A stretch of DNA of 64,000 bases, from assembly GCA_964023205.1 (NCBI GenBank), contig OZ026840.1:29330064-29394063 (forward strand). The letters run 5' to 3'. A model generated the notes under the pieces. It worked only from the letters and a program-made list of their open reading frames with translations. It made no database searches and had not been told where the DNA came from. Source of the stretch: Lutraria lutraria. Lineage: Eukaryota > Mollusca > Bivalvia > Venerida > Mactridae. How positions within the stretch are numbered: the stretch's first letter is position 1; every line of letters begins with the position of its first letter. The translations under genes and the position numbers were made by a program. Below are positions 32,834-44,616 of the stretch, piece by piece.

Positions 32834-33046
32834 TTACTGTGGAATCATTAATTTTCGTTGGGGGTTTAATTTCGTGGATTTCGTGGATCGGCTATTCCAC
32901 GAAATCAAATCCCCACGAATTTAAATACAGAGATAAGGCATTTCTTGTTAAAAATCAAAATCCACGAATTTATGTCCCCACGAAATAGCCATTTTAGTAA
33001 AAACCACGAAAATTGAGCCCAACGAAAATAAATGAAAATACAGTAT
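32834..33046. mobile_element. F3 MITE
   Basis: The ends are TACTGTGGAATCATTAATTT and the inverse of AATGAAAATACAGTA. It is nearly identical to 19862-20062, so the family was recently active. From about 33050 to 34220 I see no gene. Confidence 0.85.
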
Positions 33047-34221
33047 TCATTTAGAAAAAGTTAGAACCAATTAAAAAGGTGCATTGAAGAGAATGTATTT
33101 ATTTACTTCAGTTATACTATGTGGATATCATGTTGGATACTTACTTATTACACAGACAATAAACACGCTAGTGTAGAGGGTAAAACGGGAGAAGTCGTTA
33201 CAGATATTGGCAAAATAGATACTCTGAAGGCCACTAAACGTAAACCCTTTCAATGCTTTAGCTGAAACTGCAAAGCCTTTGCCACTAGGAGTGAGTAAGA
33301 CGAGCCTCTGTATCCTGGCTTGGATCTTTTCTGTTTGGACTTTCATTTGTATCCCTTAAATAGACAATGGGATGTCTCAAATGGGAAGTTCGACAAGTCG
33401 ATTCTGGAAATTCAGCAGGTTAAGGGTTAAACAGAAGGTCAGGATGCCGCCGGATAAGTGATAGAAATAATTATACTACATTAAGCGCAGCTCAAATGCA
33501 TTGGCAAGTCTATCTGTTATTTACATACTGCTTGTAACTAATTACGTTTATTTTTCTGTGAAAAGCAAATTAAACCGGATACAAAATAAGGAAAGGATAA
33601 GTATGTAACTGAACAAGTTTTGCTAAAAAATTCGGTCAACATGTCCCTTCGTTTCTAAGCGCTATTTCACTTTCTTACAGTAAACACTATTTTCAGTGAT
33701 TTAAAGATACACTAAACCCTAAGCGTGTTGTTGCTGACTTGAATAATGATACGTAAAATAATAAAACGAATCAATCATTTCTCTGCATGTGATACTCACA
33801 TCTAACTGTTAACTTTCATTTACCGACGAACGTTATTTCAACCGAAGCTTGGCAATGAGTTATGTTAGTTAATTGGAAATGGCAATTTAGGGGCACTTAG
33901 TCGAAATTGCCTTGAAGCAAGTGGAAATTGAACATAAGGGGCAAGAATGACGCAAGATATGTGACTCAAAGCAAACCACTAGTCAGAGAACACCAATTGA
34001 TATGTAAGAAGATATAGCAATTGGTCTTAAAGTAATGGGTTATAATGTTACCCTAATTCAATTCTGTTTTTCAACTGAAAAAAAATAGTTAGTTCTTATG
34101 CCAGGATGCGATAATTTTACGAATAGTAATTTCGTGTCACTTACAGCTTCATTATGCCACATTTATTAGATAGTGTGTCTATAATTGTGACATTTCAAAT
34201 TTAATTATTCTTCTATTGTTT

Positions 34222-34446
34222 AATGGCCCCTTTTCGAATACCGTGTAGTTTTTCTTTGTTCTTTATCATGATTGGTTTAAGGCATTGATACAAACCTCGG
34301 CCCCTTTTCCTGTGATTTCTTGACATAATACTTGACTCGGTAGTTGGGATGGGGACACTGAAAAAGAATCCCTGAGAAATTCGAGAATCGAACCCGCGAC
34401 CTTTCGTTTAGTAGTCCAGCGCTTAACCACTACACCATCGATCATC
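34222..34446 (-). mobile_element. tRNA-derived SINE, family A
   Basis: The minus-strand head reads GATCGATGGTGTAGTGGTTA (box A), then GCGGGTTCGATTCTCG (box B). The body is shared with 19690 and 29350. Confidence 0.85.
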
Positions 34447-34632
34447 TCTTGTGAAAATTTTAAAGACATGATAATGCTAGAAATGACAATTCATGCAATT
34501 ACAATACATTGCATTGAAACATAAATGATTATTAATTAGTTTTATGTGAATCTGTAAACACTGAGCTGAGTTCCAGAACGTTCATCGCGTGTTTTGTAGC
34601 ACTGGATGAAAATCAATGCAAATTATTAAACA

Positions 34633-34950
34633 TACAATAAAAGCTCGATTATTCGACGACTGATTGTCAGATTACACGGTATTACTCGAATATGATCTAT
34701 GTACAAGTGTGGAGTTTAATATGTATATAAATTATGAAGTATGATAATAATGGTCCCGATTACGTCTCTATGGATCAGTTAATTTTGTTTAAATGTGTTT
34801 TGAATCAGTTTTCAAATTTAGAATGACGCTGTAATGCAAATCATTTTATTCAGTTTACATTAAAATAGTCGGATGGATTACTCGAAGCCGTGGATTATCC
34901 GAATGATTTTTCTGGATCAAACGAATTCGAATAATCTGAGTTTTACTGTA
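34633..34950. mobile_element. Pogo/Tc1-like MITE
   Basis: The left end is TACAATAAAAGCTCGATTAT and the right end is the inverse of TCTGAGTTTTACTGTA. Internal ATTATTCGA, ATTACTCGAA and ATTATCCGAA motifs lie near the ends. Confidence 0.6.
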
Positions 34951-35349
34951 TTTCAGGCCCGTACGTAGTAGTGGGGGCTAATGTTACGGTTTACCTGGGT
35001 ATGCGAGTTTTAGCCTTTTCAAATTTATTATCATTACATCCAAAAGTGTGGGGGGGAGGGGCAAATTCCAGGCGGATTTTGTCTGATAAGAGGGGGTTAG
35101 TCCCTTTTTAATTTACAACCGGAATTATTCTCGAGCTTTTCCAAGAATCGAGTTTTCAAAGATTGACTTTAAGAAATACGACACAGTCTTGACTGAACGA
35201 AATCTGTGTATATACCTTTAATACATTTTTGGGATGTGTATACAGTGAGTTGCTTTCCGCTCATAAACAGAAAATAAGAGTTTCAACGCACCAGTAAATA
35301 TAACGTCTTAAATACGGATTACTTATTGACAATATAATTGGAGTAAACA

Positions 35350-38300
35350 ATGCATTTTGTGTGGACTTTGATTGGAATTTTACTCACATGCGGAGTTTTG
35401 TATGTCCGTGTTGAAACAGTCGCTAGTAAGTATGGAACGGAATAAGTACAAACTTATATCGTGCCTTCTGACATGATATATTGCACTGTTACGTGCATCG
35501 CATGCACAACTGACATAGACATTTCATACTGTGCGTTGACTTCATTTAAATGTATAAATATCGTTTACAGTATATATCTAATTAATTAAATACAATATGA
35601 TAACGCGTTTAGTTTTCATTAAGTAATTAATTGAACAACTGCGGTTATTTAACACGAAATAAACACTATGTACATATAGATATCACGATGTATATTAGTT
35701 GGTGGTTGCATTTAATGCGTTCATTCAGGTTAATTGATAGCCTATCCACATATTATTACAACAAATCCTCGGGGATCGGTAACCCGCTGGACTACTGCAC
35801 GATAGGTCGCAGGTTTGAATCTCGGTTCCGCCTTTCATTATTTCAGGAACACTTTTTTAGTTTCCCCATCCAAAACTACAGGGCCAGTACTGTGTTAAGA
35901 AAATCACAAGAAACGGGTAAGGCGTGTAGCGTGCTTTACACGATAAAAATCTGGAAAAAATATTCGAAAAAAGAGTAAGGGTACAAGTGCCTGGTTTACC
36001 TGTATATTATCTCCCCTCTCTCAATGGGGCGTGCTCTGAAGTGATCATGCTGTCGAATGGGCCGTTAAACAAACAAACAAACAAACAAACAAACAAACAA
36101 ACAAACAAACAAACAAACAAACAAACAAACAAACAAACAAACAAACAAACAAACAAACAAACAAACAAACAAACAAACAAACCAAACCAAACCAAACCAA
36201 ACCAAACATAACATAACATAACAAACACATTTATGGACCACCTAATTATTTGAGGCTATAACAGTCATGCAGTTATCTTCAGACCGGTTTTCGACATCTA
36301 CTTCATGTCTCAACGGAATGTATTGCAATACAATATCAATTTCATAGCTTTGTTTACATATCATGCTTTTTTATGCATCAAATACACCATGTTACGCCTA
36401 AAAGCATGCGTAAAATTATAATAGATCGTAGTTTTGTAAGCTGTATTGTTAAGATACAATTAGAATGTTTAAAGTTCAAAATTGCGTGCTATCCATGTAT
36501 TCATAATTAAACAATCAATTTGTTTGTTTGTTCATATCAAGTTTTACGCCCCTTTTCAACAACCAGGGTCATATGAGGGGGAAAGCTTACCGAACCATCG
36601 TTCCTGGGAAGAACCAGTACTAGACTCCATTCCTCCGTAAGCAACTGCCTACTTTCTCACATAAAGAGACATGTTCAGTAGCGGGGCTCTAACCCACGAC
36701 CCTCTATCAGTGAGAGGTTACAGTGATTTGAAGACAGCGATCTTAACCACTTGACCACGGAGACGGGTATATACAATCAAACCTGTGTCAACGGTCACCT
36801 CCGAATAAAATCCAACCCGTGAATACATAAAGGCAATCCTTTTAAAAATCGTCATTTGTAATATAGAACGAAATTACTTCAGAATAAAGACAACCTGTCA
36901 ATGAAGGCCATTGACTATGTCTTTTTTAATGGCGGCCTTTGTTCACAGGTTCGTCTGAGCATTAAATATCTAGATTGCAATCTACCTGAAATATTTTATC
37001 TAACAGTGCACTGCCGAATTCTAAGTATTTTGAAGTTGGCCTGTGTTTGTACATTTAATTTGAATACCTGGATTATTTCATTTAACAGTGCGCTGCCGCA
37101 TTCCAAGAGGACAACAGTATGAATCTTCCATCTATCGGCCGATGTTTGGACCGGTACAAAGGACTTACCGGTCAATGGAGCGCATTCGTCATATGACAAG
37201 AATAATCGTTGTTTGTAAGAAAGATATATACCATGATGCTATAAGACGTACACATAAGACTAAATGTGTCAATGGAGATTGGATTCCAGTATTGCCAAGT
37301 TGTGAAGGTATTTTTTTTAAACCACGGACATCTTACATTTTGTCCGAGAAGGTTGTTTCTTGTGGAGGGGGTGGGGGATGGGGCGTGGTAAATCATGTAC
37401 ACGTACAGAGGATCCTCTCCAAAGCAACACTCTTCAGGAGTACCAAAATTACGTTGTTGTTGAGAGTCTAGTTGCTCTGGAGAAGTCAAAATAATCATGC
37501 TGTTTTTGCATGAATGGAGGTTGTTGCTCTAGAGAGGGTCGTTCTGGAGAGGTTGTATTGTATTGTGTTTAGAACTTTTCCCCTTTACAAGGTGTAATGA
37601 TGTATTATGGATGCATGACCGCGGTAGGTCTACATTCTGATAAGCAGGTCACAAAATTATATAAATATCAGTTTTGTTGTCCCAATAGTAGCCATGATAT
37701 TCAGGCTGTATCGCTCTTGTTCTTCAGTCAAACGTCGATGTCATGCACCGGAGGCGGTTGCCAACGCTACGGCCTCACGACAGCTAGATCAGTATGTGAC
37801 GTTCCCACACGGTGGAAGGGTGACATTCACATGTAAGACTGGTACGGTGTCAATAGGAAATAGATCCACAACGTGTCTTGATGGAGTATGGAGTGCTATG
37901 AACTTACGGTGTGAAGGTTTGTGTAGTACTATTATTATAATGTTAATTCATTGACACAGTTAAACATGGTTATAGTGGTTTGGTTTAAACCTATTTATAT
38001 TACGTGTAGAGCAAGTTCTTACATTTTATATTAACTACTTGATGACTGATTCCTTGGTTCGCGCCTAAAGAAGGGACAAAAAAATAATATTTAAGCTGAA
38101 ATAAGTTCCGCAAATGAGGTCACAAATTGCTGATTGTCAGAATCAATTCCAGAACGCCCCCTACCACAACATGTGGTTGGTGGACCTGTTATAAAGGAGT
38201 CGTGTGATGACATGGTGGTCCCTAACGGTGAAGTGATGCCGGTAAGAGGTATACAAGGCAAATTCATTGTGTTGTGTAAACGAGGGACCGCTCTGAAAGC

Positions 38301-41300
38301 TTCCGCGGAGACCTTTACGTGCCATCATGGAAAATGGAAAGGTGCCAAACCAACATGTGTGCCCTGTAAGTCTATTACTCATCATACTTGGTACCTTTAA
38401 TACGTTATTCAATTCTAAAACAGTTGGTTAACAATAATAACCATATTTCATACAGTCAGGTTTAGTCAGATGGCTTGGAATTACATTTACAAAATACACT
38501 GCTCAACTTTATCGACGGGCACCTTGATTTTTTCAATATTTTAAAACTGCAAAACAAACTATACGAAGATAATCATTAATTTCATGTTAATTGAAAACTA
38601 CAGTCAAACCTGTGAACAAAGGCCACCCTTAGAAAAGACGTAATGTGACTTTTATTGACGGGTGGCCACTATTTGGAGGTCGTTTGGTCTAAATAATCAA
38701 TGATGTTTGATATAAAAAACCTTTATTCACAGGGTGACCTTTATTCGGAGGTTTTACTGCCATACATGTGTAATATTTTTGAGAAAAATTTTTTTTTTCG
38801 TTTTGGCAGATGACAAATCGCGGTCATGTAGATATCCTTACAGAATTCGGAGGGTTACAACTCTGACGTCAAAACTAACTGGTAAACGAATGAAAACATA
38901 TTATATACCAGAAGGAACGCGCGTCACCCAGACTTGTAATAAAATGCATGGTTTGAAGCGACATACCACCTGCATGAACCGGAAATGGATTCCACCTCTG
39001 ATGAAATGCCGTGCTCAAAGAAATCGATTAATCTATCGTAAGTCTCCAGTAAAGAAATAATAAAATGCAAATACAAGATGCAAGTATCTATTTCTAGTCA
39101 GCTGATAATATTACAACTAACATAAGATATGTAGAGCTATCTACCGATATGTTACCATAAACTGTGGTTTCGCTATATTACGTCGGGTAATTAATTTTAT
39201 GAATATTGTCCACGAAATTTAATCCCCACGAATTATAAAAAGTCAAAATATATGTCAACCATCCGAAAATTGTCGATATCCGGAGTTGTGTTACTTACAA
39301 ACAGCTTTCAGTATTTTCCGAAACTGAGGAAGATTTTATAGACTGTGCATGGAGAGTATTCTGGAATCCGTCTAATTTAGTATTAATCTTGAATCTGCAG
39401 GGCAAGCAGTGTACAAAAACTGTACAGTTCCGGTCTCGGTCGAGAACGTTACGTATGAGGCGGTATCAGACGAACTCGTCACGTATGAAGGAGGTGATAC
39501 TATAAAAACCGGACAGACGATAAAACGAACGTGCTACTTCGACACGTCTAATACGAGTTTGTCTAGAGTGGCAACTACAATACATTGCGTGAATGGTGAA
39601 TGGAAGCCCAAACTAAGACGATGTGAGCAACCGAATGGTAAGTAACCATGAATATGAAAACCCCACTAACCACATTCCTTACCAACGCATAGACACGTAC
39701 AAAGATAGTTCACCATGTTTGTTTGTTTTACGACCCTTTTCAACAGCCAGAATCATACGAGGCGTACAGTTCACCTAACCATCGTTCCTGGGAAGAGCCA
39801 GTACTAGACTCCCATCCTCCGTAAGCAACAGCCTACTTTCTCACATGAAGAGACATGATCAGTAGCTGGGGTTGAACTCACGACCTCCTATCAGTGAAAG
39901 GTTACAGTGATTTGATGTCACTCGACCAAATGATAATAAAATCGTCTCAATATATATAAGGTTTTTATTGGTATACCAAAGCATTGTCTAAATATCGAAT
40001 TATACTGTAGTCATGTGAAACATGTTTGTACTGTAGAGACACTTCTGGGCAGACAGTCAAATATGTACAACACCGTAGAACATGATTATGATGAATCCCT
40101 TAGGAACCGAATCTTTATTTCACTATATTCAAATTTTTTCATTACCATTCCAGACGTTACTTATAAAATACGAATAAAATCGTACAGAGAGACAAATGAA
40201 TATCCAGCCGGTCTCTTGTTTCTGAGAACAAAGTTCTTAAATATTTAAATAAGATGAGTGCAGATAAAGCTACTGGGCTGGATAGTATCCCTGCAAAATT
40301 TATTGTTGATGGTTCATCTTTAATTGCTAGCCCTCTCACACATGTTATTAATTTATCATTGATACAAGGATCTGTACCTGATGATTTAAAATCAGCAAGG
40401 GTTATTCCATTGTACAAGAAAAACAACAAAACTGAAGTTGGCAATTACAGACCAGTGTCTATACTAAGTGTAATATCAAAAGTTTTTGAAAGGGTTGTTT
40501 ATGACCAAGTAGAAACATACCTCAATGATAAAGACTTGTTATATAATCTTCAGTCTGGGTTCAGAAGTAGATACTCCACTGAAACCTGTCTCATTCATCT
40601 AACTGATCTCATACGTTTTAATCTAGATAAAGGTAATCTTGTTGGGATGGTTTTACTAGACCTACAAAAGGCATTTGATACTGTTGACCACTCTATATTA
40701 GCCATGAAACTTGAATGTCTTGGTCTTGGGAAAGATGTAATACACTGGTTTGATTCATACTTATCAAATAGACAACAGCTTGTTGATATATCAGGAACAC
40801 ATTCCACACCAGTTAATGTGTCTTGTGGAGTGCCTCAAGGATCAATCCTAGGGCCTCTTTTATTTTTAATTTATGTCAATGACATGTCTGCAGTTGTAAA
40901 AAATCAGCTCATTCTATATGCAGATGATTCAGCTATACTTGTGGCAGATAAAGACAAATCAGTTATTGAGAATGCTCTTGCAGATGATTTAAAATCAGTT
41001 CAATCATGGTTAATAGATAATAAACTGTCATTGCATCTTGGTAAAACTGAGTCCATTGTTTTTGGCTCCAAACTTAAATTAAAAAAATGTCAGTCACTAA
41101 ATGTATCTTGTAATGAAACTTCTATCCAGTCAACTACTTCTGTTAAATATCTTGGTGTCACACTTGATCAGTCATTGTCCTGTGATAAAATAGTTAGTTC
41201 AGTAATAAATAAAGCTAATGCTAGACTGAAATTTCTTTATAGGAAAAGTAGCTTTCTTAATGAACAAACAAAAAAGCTTATAGTCTCTTCCCTTATTCAG

Positions 41301-44300
41301 TGTCATTTTGATTATGCATGTTCTTTTTGGTATCATGGCTTAACTAAACATTGGAAAAATAAGTTACAGGTCACACAAAACAAACTGATACGTTTTGTAC
41401 TTAATCTTGATCATAGGGCCCATATTAGTAAAGATCATTTTGTTCAACTAAATTGGTTACCTGTAGATAAAAGAGTGGAACAAATTGTTTTATATAATGT
41501 TTTTAAGATAAAAACTGGTGTAAGCCCTAAGTACCTCTGCACTCATTTTATTTCTCAAGATTCAATTCATTCATATAGCACCAGATTCAGTCAGCATGGA
41601 TGTTATGCTGTTCCTAAAGTTGGTTCTTTTGGATTAAAATCATTCTCCTTCACTGGTATCAAATTGTGGAATTACCTTCCAGTCCATATTAAGAAGAACA
41701 ATCAATTAGGTAAATTTAAATCTGAGGTCAAACAGCATCTTTTAACTAGTATTTAATGTTTACTGTGATATTCATATAAGAATTGTGATACCTTTTTAGT
41801 TAATATATCCACATTTTATTTTCCTATTATTATGTTCATAAATAGTTGTTATTATCTTATCTAGAAATTTATATAAATCTACATTTGCCTCTCTGGGTCA
41901 ATTGCCATATAGAAGGACCACAATGGAAATAAGGGGTTTCCCCTTTTTTGTGTCATCCTTGGTATTGTAAAGCTAACAATCATGGTTACCACTATTTATG
42001 AAATTTGATTTCTTATTTTAGAGTAAAAATTGATGATATTTATTTTAATTACAATATTTTAAAACAGTTATTCATTAAATATTTCTATGTATTTTCATTT
42101 TTAGCAATCAAATGTCTGTGATATATGTACCATGTTTTATATGCTTTTTATACCGAAATAAATAATAATAATAACGACAAGACTGGAATTACAAAACTTT
42201 ACGACAAATTCGAATGATGTCAGAGAATATGATGTAATTGGTCATAATGTCGGTCAGGTACGTGTAATTACATCAATAGTATTGTCTATAATTTATAATA
42301 CAGTCCATCGTATTTATTCTCGTCCAGCAAATAAACAAATATATCCGTCATAAATTGCATACTATGGTAATTTACGTTAAATGACATTACTATCGCAATG
42401 AGTTACCTGTTCTTTAATGTTGTTTTACTTATACATTAGTTTCGTTTATATTTACAACAGCAGTCCAATTATCTTGACAGTTAGAGTTATTCCCCCTCAT
42501 CAAACATATTCATCCATGTTTTTTGGTTTCCTCATACTGTATATTACATACCTGAGAGAATAAAGTTCTGTTCTGTTCTTCTGTTGTTTAATGGTTAATT
42601 GCATTGCCAATCTAATTATTTAATGAATAATTGCAGTGATAATCTAATTGTTTAGTGATTACTTGCATTGCCAATTTAATTATTTAATGGTTAATTGTAT
42701 TGATAATCTAATTGTTTAGTGATTAATTGCATTGCCAATCTAATTGTTTAATGGTCAATTGCATTGCTAATCTAATTGTTAAGTGATTAATTGCCTTGTC
42801 AATCTTATTGTTTAATGATTAATTGCAGTGCTAATCTAATTGTTTAATGGTTTATTGCATTGCCAATCTAATTATTTAATGAATACTTGCAGTTCTAATC
42901 TACTTGTTTAATGGTTAAGTGTATTACTAATCTAAGTGTTTAATGGTCTATTGCATTGCCAATCTTATTGTTTAATGGTTAATTGCATTGCCAATCTATT
43001 TATTTAATGAATAATTGCATTGCAAGTATAATTGTTTAATGGTTAATTGTGATATAATTAAGGTAAATGAATGCGGAATTTGTTGTTATTGGTGTCTTTC
43101 AGATAAGGAAAATTTGGATAGAAAGTCCTGATCCCGCCCATCAGTTAGGCATTCGATTTGTAGCCGTTTATCATCCTGTCTTCGATATGTATTATATAAG
43201 TCGTTACGTGGACATTCACAACCAATCAAGTAAGTCTTAATTAATTAACTGAATGGCATGTTTGTAAATAAGGAACTAGTTTGCAATGTAGAGATTGGTG
43301 GTTAAATGTTATTTATTTGTAACTAAATGAAGATACACGCCTCCAAATCACACTGCTTGTGTTACATACACGTGTTCAATTTTGTAACAAGTTTCAAATT
43401 TCAACATTTATTCACCCAAATATATACATACATATAACGTGGGGAAAATACATAATCAACATTAAACATAATATATATGATAGACTCCCGGTCTAGTATA
43501 TCTGCAGAGACAATTTTTTTCCATGTTATATATTATACACGTGGAAACTATGGCAACACCAAATAACATGTATAATAAGAGAACATTGACAGACATATGT
43601 AACAAAAAGGTTAAAGATTGTCTAGGGTACTGGTGTACTGATACATGTTTATCAATTAAATTTTCGTGTTATCTTATTCACTAACTTACAAAACTTTTCT
43701 AACACGTGGACGTTTTGAGATTGCATAATTTGGATATAAAATAGATCTGGGTCAGTATAGCGTGGAATATTTAAAAATCTGTTTCTGTCCAGGTTAAAAA
43801 ACGGACATTGTAATATATAATGTTTTTCTGAGCCAATTGTATTCGTATTACAAACAGGACAAATTCTATCATGTAGTAAAGTTCCGTCATAACGACCGGT
43901 TTCTATAGGTAAGCGATGATTTGCAGTACGGAATTTGAAAAACATACAGAGTCGTGTTTTTTTCAGAAGTTTGAAATATGTTTCGAGCGCGAGATCAAAT
44001 TTAAATTGTTTATATAACTTTCCTTTGTTAGTCTGTTCTAATTGTGCATTAGATATGTATACTACATGTAGTATTTGTGGTGTATAAGAATAAACAATAC
44101 CCAGTCCTAAACGACGGAGCAGTGTCAATAATGTTCTTTTAATTACTTGAAACATTTGAGAAACAGCCACGTCAGAAATCCGACTTGTGTTCATTTTGAC
44201 AGAAAAGTAGTCAGTGTATTTTGGCCTGACACAAAAAGGTGGTGAGGAATGTCCAACAACTTCTTAGTTTCAAATTTATCCTTAAAATGACTGTATGTAT

Positions 44301-44616
44301 ATACTAATCATATTCATGGTAAATATAATCTATGAATTTATTTCATACAGGAAGGGAGCTATGTCCCCGTCAGTTCAAGACGCCATTGAAGTGGTCCCTT
44401 GATTGGTCCACGCTCGGACAGTATGCTGAATTACACGAAATGGAAGATTCCGTATCTTGCAACTTGGCCTGTATTGTGGAAAGAGGCTTCCGTTGTCAGG
44501 CAGCTGTGTTCGATAGTAACAGGTGCTACCTTATTAAGGATTTAAACGAAGATAACGTTCGAGCTATGCCGGAAGTTCCAAGTATGTTGTTTATTCGACT
44601 GGATGAATGTGTGTAA
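35350..44616 (+). CDS. Secreted five-sushi/PLAT/PAN-apple protein; PLAT exon disrupted by a LINE
   Basis: Exons: 35350-35425, 37089-37307, 37728-37916, 38153-38365 (an in-frame alternative acceptor would start it at 38141), 38810-39037, 39401-39637, 40154-40211 plus 42173-42257, 43103-43229, 44351-44616. Exon 1 is a signal peptide (MHFVWTLIGILLTCGVLYV). Exons 2-6 each encode one four-cysteine sushi domain with a late GxW and are all phase 1. Exons 7-8 make a PLAT/LH2-like beta-sandwich (YKIRIKSY, then REYDVIGHNVGQIRKIWIES). The last exon holds a PAN/apple-like domain (CNLACIVERGFRCQAAVFD, CYLIKD). AATAAA is at 44643. Without the LINE the frame runs 565 residues. With it, a transcript would stop at 40246-40248 after 418 residues, so this haplotype may be functionally truncated. 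Ligand-binding or matrix roles are known for these domains; the role here is unknown. Confidence 0.8.
35766..36063 (+). mobile_element. tRNA-derived SINE, family A, plus orientation
   Basis: The head reads GGGGATCGGTAACCCGCTGG, then GCAGGTTTGAATCTCGG (box B). It runs to GGGCCGTTAAAC, where the AAAC tail starts. It is in intron 1 of the sushi/PLAT gene. Confidence 0.85.
36064..36212. repeat. (AAAC)n microsatellite, SINE tail
   Basis: About 29 AAAC units are followed by five AAACC and four ATAAC-like units. It directly continues the SINE at 35766, so it is an expanded SINE 3' tail. It gives spurious KQTN and CLFV frames. Confidence 0.95.
36536..36766 (-). mobile_element. tRNA-derived SINE, family D
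   Basis: The minus-strand head reads CCGTCTCCGTGGTCAAGTGG (box A), then GGTCGTGGGTTAGAGCCC (degraded box B). The body is shared with 39716-39925, and the left end has TTTGTTTGTTTG, the inverse AAAC tail. Confidence 0.8.
36772..36957. mobile_element. F1 MITE
   Basis: The left end is ACAATCAAACCTGTGTCAAC and the right end is GGCCTTTGTTCACAGGTTCG. It is in intron 1, joined directly to the SINE at 36536. Confidence 0.75.
37982..38095 (-). mobile_element. Truncated family-B SINE
   Basis: The body segment GTAGAGCAAGTTCTTACATT and GCGCCTAAAGAAGGGAC matches 21888-22097, but the tRNA head is missing. It is intronic. Confidence 0.65.
38599..38759. mobile_element. F1 MITE close to a splice acceptor
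   Basis: It opens TACAGTCAAACCTGTGAACA and closes GACCTTTATTCGGAGG then TTTTACTG. It ends about 50 bases before the exon at 38810. Confidence 0.8.
39716..39925 (-). mobile_element. tRNA-derived SINE, family D
   Basis: It matches 36536-36766 (GTTCCTGGGAAGAGCCAGTA, CAGTGAAAGGTTACAGTGAT) with a damaged head. It starts about 80 bases after exon 6 of the sushi/PLAT gene. An F3 fragment lies at 39170-39240. Confidence 0.75.
40212..42172 (+). mobile_element. 5'-truncated CR1/L2-group LINE inserted in a coding exon
   Basis: The element starts inside the reverse transcriptase region, keeps the rest of the ORF, has a 3' UTR of about 415 bases and ends in an (AAT)n tail, as many CR1/L2-group LINEs end in short tandem units. 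The left border (GCCGG) and the right border (AACGACAAG) rejoin into one open frame of the PLAT exon. No target duplication is visible. The intact ORF argues for a young insertion. Confidence 0.85.
40254..41756 (+). CDS. Non-LTR retrotransposon reverse transcriptase (partial ORF2)
   Basis: This 500-codon frame encodes the palm and thumb of a LINE reverse transcriptase. The marks are KATGLDSIPAKF, YRPVSILSVISKVFERVV, QSGFR, LDLQKAFDTVDH, GVPQGSILGPLLF, the catalytic YADDS and a KYLGVTLD thumb motif. A C-terminal domain of about 180 residues follows. The endonuclease domain and the first RT motifs are missing by 5' truncation. The RT frame stays open a little upstream of the ATG (SENKVLKYLNK), showing that the ATG is internal. 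It resembles CR1/L2/Rex-type elements of aquatic animals; the exact clade is unresolved. It is in the same orientation as the host gene but in a different frame. Confidence 0.9.
   Translation: MSADKATGLDSIPAKFIVDGSSLIASPLTHVINLSLIQGSVPDDLKSARVIPLYKKNNKTEVGNYRPVSILSVISKVFERVVYDQVETYLNDKDLLYNLQSGFRSRYSTETCLIHLTDLIRFNLDKGNLVGMVLLDLQKAFDTVDHSILAMKLECLGLGKDVIHWFDSYLSNRQQLVDISGTHSTPVNVSCGVPQGSILGPLLFLIYVNDMSAVVKNQLILYADDSAILVADKDKSVIENALADDLKSVQSWLIDNKLSLHLGKTESIVFGSKLKLKKCQSLNVSCNETSIQSTTSVKYLGVTLDQSLSCDKIVSSVINKANARLKFLYRKSSFLNEQTKKLIVSSLIQCHFDYACSFWYHGLTKHWKNKLQVTQNKLIRFVLNLDHRAHISKDHFVQLNWLPVDKRVEQIVLYNVFKIKTGVSPKYLCTHFISQDSIHSYSTRFSQHGCYAVPKVGSFGLKSFSFTGIKLWNYLPVHIKKNNQLGKFKSEVKQHLLTSI
42570..43050. 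repeat. 32-bp minisatellite, ~15 copies
   Basis: The unit of about 32 bp reads TTGTTTAATGGTTAATTGCA then TTGCCAATCTAA. It lies in the short intron between the two PLAT exons (42257 and 43103), ending about 50 bases before the acceptor. Confidence 0.92.
43390..44230 (-). mobile_element. Second LINE fragment (C-terminal part)
   Basis: A 3' remnant of a different non-LTR retrotransposon lies in antisense in the last intron of the sushi/PLAT gene. Its coding part is 43652-44194. The 3' end lies near the TATATATAC region at about 43390-43430; borders are approximate. Confidence 0.65.
43652..44194 (-). pseudogene. LINE ORF2 C-terminal domain with Cys/His knuckle
   Basis: The 180-residue frame has LCMFFKFRTANHRLPIETGR, then CPVCNTNTIGSEKHYILQCP. 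This is the RT-associated zinc-knuckle pattern (C-x2-C, then H-x4-C) that follows the thumb in many LINE proteins. The polymerase core is absent. Its own methionine is probably fortuitous. Confidence 0.75.

Noticed and set aside
35987..36230. KQTN and CLFV repeat frames
   Set aside because: An (AAAC)n SINE tail read in two directions.
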